A model generated the notes under the pieces. The model was not told where the DNA came from and made no database searches. It worked only from the letters and a program-made list of their open reading frames with translations. From Hoyosella levis (GTDB lineage: Bacteria > Actinomycetota > Actinomycetes > Mycobacteriales > Mycobacteriaceae): 64,000 nucleotides of DNA. Positions 59,371-64,000 of the stretch are shown here, piece by piece. The position numbers were made by a program, and so were the translations under genes. Where the stretch lies: NCBI RefSeq assembly GCF_026008515.1, contig NZ_BQYM01000001.1, positions 248,001 through 312,000 of the forward strand, in the 5' to 3' direction. The first letter of the stretch is position 1. Each line of letters begins with the position of its first letter.

Positions 59371-60729
59371 TCACATGGCTGCGATGAGCCGTTCCACCCG
59401 CTCATCGACCGACCGGAACGGGTCCTTGCACAGCACGGTCCGCTGCGCCTGATCGTTGAGCTTGAGATGAACCCAGTCAACGGTGAAGTCCCGGCCGCGG
59501 TCCTGCGCGGCCGCGATGAACTCGCCGCGCAAGCGTGCCCGCGTGGTCTGCGGCGGCACGGCCGTGGCCTGCTTGACCTGCTCGTCGGAGGTGACCCGGG
59601 CGACGAGGCCCTTGCGCCGCAGCACGTCGAACACACCGCGGCCCTGCTTGATGTCATGGTAGGCCAGATCGATCTGCGCGATCTTCGGATCACCCAGGGA
59701 CAGGCCGTGCCGTTCCTCGTACCGGGAGAACAGCTTGTGCTTGATCACCCAATCGATCTCGGTATCGACCTTGCTGAAATCCTGCGACTCCACCGCATCG
59801 AGCATCCGCCCCCACAGGTCCACCACTTGATCGAGCTCCTCGCTCGGCTCCCTGGTGGCCAGGTACTCCACGGCCCGCGCGTGGTACTCGCGCTGGATCT
59901 CCAGGGCACTCGCCTGGCGCCCGCCTGCTAGCCGCACCGGCTTGGTGCCCGTGATGTCGTGGCTGATCTCGCGGATCGCCCGGATCGGGTTGTCCAGCGC
60001 GAAATCCCGGAACGGCACGCCCGCCTCGATCATCTCCAGCACGAGCGCCGCCGAGCCGACCTTCAACAGGGTCGTGGTCTCCGCCATGTTCGAATCACCC
60101 ACGATGACATGCAGGCGGCGGAACTTCTCCGCATCCGCATGGGGCTCGTCACGGGTATTGATGATGGGCCGTGACCGCGTCGTCGCCGAGGACACGCCCT
60201 CCCAGATGTGCTCCGCGCGCTGCGAGAGCGTGAAGATCGGCGCCTTGACGGTGTGGAGCACCTTGCCCGCGCCGCAGATCAATTGCCGCGTCACGAGGAA
60301 GGGCAGCAGCACATCGGAGATGCGCGAGAACTCCCCCGTCCGCGAGACCAGGAAGTTCTCGTGGCAGCCATACGAGTTGCCCGCGGAATCCGTGTTGTTC
60401 TTGAACAGATAGATGTCACCCGCGATGCCCTCGTCGGCGAGACGCTGCTCCGCATCGAGCAGCAGTTCCTCGAGGATCATCTCGCCGGCGCGATCATGCG
60501 CGACGAGCTGGCGCAATCCATCGCACTCCGCGGTCGCGTACTCCGGATGGGAGCCCACGTCGAGGTACAAGCGGGCCCCATTGCGCAGGAACACGTTGGA
60601 ACTGCGCCCCCACGACACGACACGCCGGAACAAATACCGCGCCACCTCGTCCGGGCTCAATCGACGATGCCCATGAAACGTGCAGGTGACACCGAATTCC
60701 GTCTCGATACCCATGATTCTTCGCTGCAC
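59371..60729 (-). CDS. pafA: Pup-protein ligase PafA
   Basis: A 452-residue ligase that joins the C-terminal Glu of deamidated Pup to lysines of target proteins, using ATP. The carboxylate-amine ligase-like fold shows [25 protein letters not shown], Asp57 in [41 protein letters not shown], and [35 protein letters not shown] 60729 is chosen because it gives the 452-residue length of the M. tuberculosis enzyme; a GTG three codons earlier also exists. It is divergent from the PAP2 gene. Confidence 0.97.
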   Translation of the reverse strand: MQRRIMGIETEFGVTCTFHGHRRLSPDEVARYLFRRVVSWGRSSNVFLRNGARLYLDVGSHPEYATAECDGLRQLVAHDRAGEMILEELLLDAEQRLADEGIAGDIYLFKNNTDSAGNSYGCHENFLVSRTGEFSRISDVLLPFLVTRQLICGAGKVLHTVKAPIFTLSQRAEHIWEGVSSATTRSRPIINTRDEPHADAEKFRRLHVIVGDSNMAETTTLLKVGSAALVLEMIEAGVPFRDFALDNPIRAIREISHDITGTKPVRLAGGRQASALEIQREYHARAVEYLATREPSEELDQVVDLWGRMLDAVESQDFSKVDTEIDWVIKHKLFSRYEERHGLSLGDPKIAQIDLAYHDIKQGRGVFDVLRRKGLVARVTSDEQVKQATAVPPQTTRARLRGEFIAAAQDRGRDFTVDWVHLKLNDQAQRTVLCKDPFRSVDERVERLIAAM

Positions 60730-60807
60730 CCTCGCCACACTACCGCCACCGCCACTGTCGTCAGCGGCGACTACCGCAACAAATCATCACCGATCGTCAC
60801 TTTTGCA

Positions 60808-60835
60808 TTGCATGCACGGCGGCAATGCCTACTCT
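60808..60835 (+). promoter_or_regulatory. Promoter of the PAP2 gene, leaderless
   Basis: TTGCAT at 60808-60813 and TACTCT at 60830-60835 have a 16-base spacer; TACTCT ends 7 bases before ATG 60843, so transcription would start at or next to the start codon. Confidence 0.5.
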
Positions 60836-60842
60836 TGACGAT

Positions 60843-61496
60843 ATGGATGCGCCCGGCTGCGCCGAAACCGGCCCCGCGGAAGAAGCGACTGCCCACGTGG
60901 CAGCCGCTCCGGTGGGGTCCCGCCGCGCCGCGGCCGCCGCTGCGCCCCGTGCCGTGCGCCGCGCGGTCGGTCAAGCAGACCGTCGATTCGTCGCGCGCTC
61001 CGCCCAATGGCGACCCACCCCGATGGATCGCGCCATGATTGCCCTCAGCCGCTCGACGAGCAAGGGCCAGGTCTGGATGGGCGTGGCCGCCATCCTTGTG
61101 GCCTCCGGCGGAAACGCCCGCCGCGGCGCCGTTCGCGGCGCGGTCGTGCTCGGTGCGAGCACCTTTGTCGCGAGCCGACTGCTCAAGCCGCTCTTCCCGC
61201 GCAACCGGCCCCCGGAGAACGCCATTCCTGGGACGCGCCGCCTCGGCAGCTCGCCGTCCACCCCATCGTTCCCCTCGGCGCACTCCGCGCTCGCAGCGGC
61301 GTTCGCCACCGGCGTGGCGATCGAATCGCCGCTCGCGGGCTACCTCATCGCACCCCTTGCCGCCGCCGTGGCCTACTCGCGGGTCCACACCGGAGTGCAC
61401 TGGCCCTCTGATGTCGTCGCCGGAGGTGTCGTCGGGGTTTCCGTGGCACTGCTCACCCGGCGCCTGTGGAGCGCGGATTCCGCCACCGTCGAGTAG
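60843..61496 (+). CDS. PAP2-family phosphatase
   Basis: A 217-residue membrane phosphatase (phosphatidic-acid/undecaprenyl-pyrophosphate phosphatase type). The three motifs are K115-x6-RP in KPLFPRNRP, PSAHS at 144-148, and SR-x5-H-x3-D in SRVHTGVHWPSD at 179-190. Four to five membrane segments. A lipid phosphate is the likely substrate. It lies alone between pafA and the proteasome operon, where M. tuberculosis has PE/PPE genes. Confidence 0.88.
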   Translation: MDAPGCAETGPAEEATAHVAAAPVGSRRAAAAAAPRAVRRAVGQADRRFVARSAQWRPTPMDRAMIALSRSTSKGQVWMGVAAILVASGGNARRGAVRGAVVLGASTFVASRLLKPLFPRNRPPENAIPGTRRLGSSPSTPSFPSAHSALAAAFATGVAIESPLAGYLIAPLAAAVAYSRVHTGVHWPSDVVAGGVVGVSVALLTRRLWSADSATVE

Positions 61497-61518
61497 TGCC
61501 TGGTTCCGCAGGGGCAAG

Positions 61519-61555
61519 TTGAAGTTTTTCCTCCGTGGAGCGGGAGCAGTTTCCA
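61519..61555 (-). repeat. Hairpin element B, copy 2 (degenerate)
   Basis: On the reverse strand AGTGGAAACTGCTCCCGCTC is followed by GGAGGAAAAACTTCAACTT. Against copy 1 at 46708 this shares AGTGGAAACT, TCCCGCTC, GGAGG and AAAA in the same order. The arms pair imperfectly (about 10 of 15). It lies in the convergent gap between the PAP2 gene and prcA. Confidence 0.55.
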
Positions 61556-61604
61556 CTCGCGCGCGCCCATCGGTGGTTTCCGCCCGGCGCGCCCGTCGCC
61601 CCAG

Positions 61605-62312
61605 CTATCCGAGCAGCTCGGCGAGATCGGCGCCACGGATTCGGCGGAAAGCTCGCCGCGGTCGCGTGCTCTCGAGGACTGCCACCTCGAGCCCCGTTGG
61701 ATCCAGCGTGCGGGTGTCGGCCTGCCCTCCGGGCGCGGGTGCCTTCTGCAGCGCCGTGACCGCGGTGCGCAGCGCGTCGGCGAGACCGAGACCCGGCTGG
61801 TAGGTGGTGCGCAGATCCGCAAGGATCGGCTCGGTGGAGCCCCCCATGACCACATAGTTGCGCTCGTCGGCGATGGATCCGTCGTAGGAGATGCGGTAGA
61901 GCTGCGGGGAACGATCCGCCCCCGCCGGGCCCACCTCGGCGACGCACAGCTCGACCTCGTAGGGCTTGGGCTGCTCGGTGAAGATCGTGCCGAGCAGCTG
62001 CGCGTAGGCATTGGCGAGGGCGCGCCCGGTCACGTCACGACGATCATAGGAATAGCCGCGCATGTCGGCGTGCAGAATCCCGGCTCGACGGAGGTTCTCG
62101 AACTCGTTGTACTTGCCGACGGCAGCGAAGCCGAGACGATCATAGAGCTCGCTGATCTTGTGCAGCGCCGTCGAGGGATTCTCCGCGACCAGCAGGATGC
62201 CGTCGGCGTAGGCGAGAACGATGACGCTGCGGCCCCGGCCGATGCCCTTGCGCGCGAGCTCGGAGCGGTCGCGCATCACCTGTTCGGCGGATGCGTAGTA
62301 CGGGAACGTCAC
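61605..62312 (-). CDS. prcA: Proteasome subunit alpha PrcA
   Basis: A 235-residue alpha subunit that forms the outer rings of the 20S core. [35 protein letters not shown] matches the N-terminal gate region and H0 helix; [44 protein letters not shown] and [10 protein letters not shown] follow. GTG 62312 overlaps the prcB stop as GTGA. Confidence 0.97.
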   Translation of the reverse strand: MTFPYYASAEQVMRDRSELARKGIGRGRSVIVLAYADGILLVAENPSTALHKISELYDRLGFAAVGKYNEFENLRRAGILHADMRGYSYDRRDVTGRALANAYAQLLGTIFTEQPKPYEVELCVAEVGPAGADRSPQLYRISYDGSIADERNYVVMGGSTEPILADLRTTYQPGLGLADALRTAVTALQKAPAPGGQADTRTLDPTGLEVAVLESTRPRRAFRRIRGADLAELLG

Positions 62313-63178
62313 GGTTGCTGGTCCTCCCCGGCGGATGCCCTGCGCTGGTTGATGATCTCCTCGGCGATCTGGCTGATCCGCTCCGCGGCAACCGCCTCCG
62401 CCCCGGACCTCGTGATCACGGCCATCGTGGGATACAGCTGGCGGATCGCATCGAAGCCGCCGGTGGCGGTGTCATCATCGGAAGCATCGAACAGTGCCGC
62501 GACCGCCGCGTGCTCGGCCTCCTCGCGCGGGAGCCCCTTGCGGTAGGTCTTCTTCAGCGCGGACCGGGCGAACAGGGATCCCGAGCCCACCGAGTAGTAG
62601 CCGGCGTGCTCCTCGTAGCGCCCGCCCGTGACGTCGAACGACACGATCCGTCCTGCTGCGGCGTCGCTCGCGGCATCCACATCGAAGCCCACGAACAGGG
62701 GCACCACCGCGAGACCCTGCAGGGCCGCGCCCAGGTTGCCGCGCACCATCGTGGCCAGGCGGTTCGCCTTGCCGTCGAGCGTCAGCGCCACGCCCTCGAT
62801 CTTCTCGTAGTGCTCCAGCTCGACCGCGAACAGGCGCACCAGCTCGACCGCGACGCCCGCCGTTCCGGCGATGCCCACCGCGGAATGCTCATCGGTGATG
62901 AACACCTTGTCGATATCGCGGCTCGCTACGATATTTCCCATGGTGGCCCGGCGATCACCCGCGATCAGCACGCCGCCCTCGAACGCGAGCGCGACGATCG
63001 TGGTGCCATGCGGCGCTAGGTCCTCGCTGCCACCACGCCCGTGAAGGTCAGCGGACCGGCTGCCCGGCAGGAGGTCGGGCGCATGGATGCGCAGGTAATC
63101 GCTGAACGATGACAGCTGCGAGTACCGCTGCGCCCCCGCGTCGCGCTGCATCATGCGCCACAGATCCTGCCCCGTCAC
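62309..63178 (-). CDS. prcB: Proteasome subunit beta PrcB
   Basis: A 289-residue catalytic subunit with a 58-residue propeptide that is cut at HG-TTIVAL so that Thr59 becomes the N-terminal nucleophile. [35 protein letters not shown] with catalytic Asp and Lys, and [16 protein letters not shown], are typical of actinobacterial beta subunits. GTG 63178 overlaps the pup stop as GTGA, so pup, prcB and prcA are coupled. Confidence 0.97.
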   Translation of the reverse strand: MTGQDLWRMMQRDAGAQRYSQLSSFSDYLRIHAPDLLPGSRSADLHGRGGSEDLAPHGTTIVALAFEGGVLIAGDRRATMGNIVASRDIDKVFITDEHSAVGIAGTAGVAVELVRLFAVELEHYEKIEGVALTLDGKANRLATMVRGNLGAALQGLAVVPLFVGFDVDAASDAAAGRIVSFDVTGGRYEEHAGYYSVGSGSLFARSALKKTYRKGLPREEAEHAAVAALFDASDDDTATGGFDAIRQLYPTMAVITRSGAEAVAAERISQIAEEIINQRRASAGEDQQP

Positions 63179-63363
63179 TGTCCGCCCTTCTGCACGTAGG
63201 CGCGCACGAAGTCCTCGGCATTCTCCTCGAGGACGTCATCGATCTCGTCGAGGAGATCGTCTGTGTCCTCGGTGACCTTCTCGACGCGCTCCTGGCCTCC
63301 GGTTCCCTGGGTGGCATCGTCGTCCTCGTTGCCACCGCCCCGCTTGATCTGCTCCTGAGCCAT
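63175..63363 (-). CDS. pup: Prokaryotic ubiquitin-like protein Pup
   Basis: A 62-residue acidic, mostly disordered modifier ([49 protein letters not shown]). The helical C-terminal part binds Mpa; the last residues are Gly-Gly-Gln, so Dop must deamidate Gln62 before PafA can ligate it. M. tuberculosis Pup (64 aa) also ends GGQ. GAGGTGG precedes ATG 63363. Confidence 0.98.
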   Translation of the reverse strand: MAQEQIKRGGGNEDDDATQGTGGQERVEKVTEDTDDLLDEIDDVLEENAEDFVRAYVQKGGQ

Positions 63364-63514
63364 AGCGGCCACCTCCTCGATCGGTGCGTCTCGCCGGGGC
63401 GTCGGATCTCGTTCACCCGGGCGATAATTCAACAGTACCGGGAGACCACGACAACGTCCCGGAATGCCGGTGTTGTTCGCTCGCAGCGCCGGCGCCCCAG
63501 CCCACGCAACGCGC

Positions 63515-64000
63515 CTACTTGCCTAGCTGCTCGACGAGCTCGCGCGCGGACCCCACTGAATCGAGCAGGCCCTGGACATGGCGCTTGGTCCCCCGCAGTG
63601 GCTCCAGCGTCGGTACCCGCACCAGCGACTCCCCGCCCAGGTCGAAGATCACCGAGTCCCAGCTCGCCGCCGCGATATCCGCGCCGAACCGGCGCAGGCA
63701 CTCGCCCCGGAAGTACGCGCGCGTCGTCTCCGGCGGATTCGTCACCGCGCGCATGACCTCTTCCTCGCTGACCATGCGCTTCATCGACCCGCGCGCCACC
63801 AACCGGTTGTACAGGCCCTTGTCGAGCCGCACATCCGAGTACTGCAGGTCCACCAGGTGCAGCCGCGGCGCCGACCAGGCCAGCCCCTCGCGCTTGCGAA
63901 AGCCCTCGAGCAGGCGCAGCTTCGCCGGCCAATCGAGCAGGTCGGCGCAATCCATCGGGTCGCCCTCGAGCTTGCCCAGCACCTCCAGCCAGGTCGCTAC
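63515..64000 (-). CDS. dop: Pup deamidase/depupylase Dop, C-terminal part
   Basis: The reverse strand encodes the last 161 residues of Dop; the N-terminal part lies beyond the right edge. Recognised by [67 protein letters not shown] and [38 protein letters not shown], which differ from PafA at the corresponding places. Dop deamidates Pup and removes it from targets. It is upstream of pup on the same strand with a 151-base gap that may hold the pup promoter. Confidence 0.95.
   Translation of the reverse strand, partial: VATWLEVLGKLEGDPMDCADLLDWPAKLRLLEGFRKREGLAWSAPRLHLVDLQYSDVRLDKGLYNRLVARGSMKRMVSEEEVMRAVTNPPETTRAYFRGECLRRFGADIAAASWDSVIFDLGGESLVRVPTLEPLRGTKRHVQGLLDSVGSARELVEQLGK

Noticed and set aside
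1-64000. tRNA, rRNA, insertion sequence, prophage or attachment site
   Set aside because: No cloverleaf-like sequence, transposase, integrase or long direct repeats were seen while reading both strands; a dedicated scan could still find a tRNA.

Overview
The window is about 64 kb of high-GC chromosomal DNA from an actinobacterium of the mycolic-acid group (order Mycobacteriales). Three things point there. The right half carries the complete Pup-proteasome block (dop, pup, prcB, prcA, pafA, pafB, pafC) followed by tatA, tatC and helY. The order cobK-cobM-cobL-SDR, divergent F420-type oxidoreductase, M24 peptidase, 5'-3' exonuclease, helY, tatC, tatA, pafC, pafB, pafA, prcA, prcB, pup, dop matches, from memory, M. 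tuberculosis Rv2070c to Rv2112c. GTG starts, 4-base stop/start overlaps and likely leaderless starts are frequent. PE/PPE genes, which interrupt this region in M. tuberculosis, are absent. I cannot name the genus.

Layout. 1-11 kb: a cut-off cation/proton antiporter, a DUF1876 protein, a GNAT acetyltransferase, a BacA/Rv1819c-like ABC transporter, a DUF6174 lipoprotein, htpG, 5-hydroxyisourate hydrolase, an amidase, and two paralogous tiny secreted proteins that I do not recognise. 11-16 kb: two SAM methyltransferases, a PaiB-like flavoprotein, and a MerR regulator fused to two DNA sliding-clamp domains with a helical partner gene. 16-31 kb: ppc, an S4 protein, a haloalkane dehalogenase, a Rieske lipoprotein, two very small signal-less proteins with strong terminators, a patatin-like lipase, a class A penicillin-binding protein, large membrane proteins and a NUDIX hydrolase. 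32-36 kb: a GabD2-type dehydrogenase and an SDR, divergent from a PucR-family regulator with a clean operator-like palindrome. 36-40 kb: a surface-protein locus with a glycine-rich secreted protein and a three-gene WxL-like/DUF916 operon. 40-49 kb: transporters, a Tat-exported DUF1906 protein, cobK-M-L with a DprE2-like SDR and a divergent Rv2074-like protein, and an MFS exporter with an alpha5-type ArsR metal sensor. 49-64 kb: M24 peptidase, exonuclease, an ALDH7 dehydrogenase, helY, tatCA, pafCBA, a PAP2 phosphatase, and prcA-prcB-pup-dop (dop cut by the window edge).

How the genes work together: Dop deamidates the C-terminal Gln of Pup, PafA ligates Pup to targets and PrcAB degrades them; PafBC is the linked DNA-damage regulator. 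TatA/TatC export folded proteins, and two likely Tat substrates (Rieske lipoprotein, DUF1906 protein) lie in the same window. CobK, CobM and CobL act in corrin ring synthesis, while the BacA-like transporter belongs to a family known to import cobalamin.

Non-coding structure is unusually rich. Three copies of one hairpin element (arms of 15-17 bp) all sit in convergent 3'-3' gaps. A second hairpin family has two copies. The most novel-looking loci are the MerR/sliding-clamp fusion, the WxL-like operon, the two-member small secreted family and the dispersed hairpins. No tRNA, rRNA, CRISPR array or insertion sequence was seen. No gene-free stretch exceeds 300 bases; the longest are about 12,992-13,274 and 26,446-26,729.
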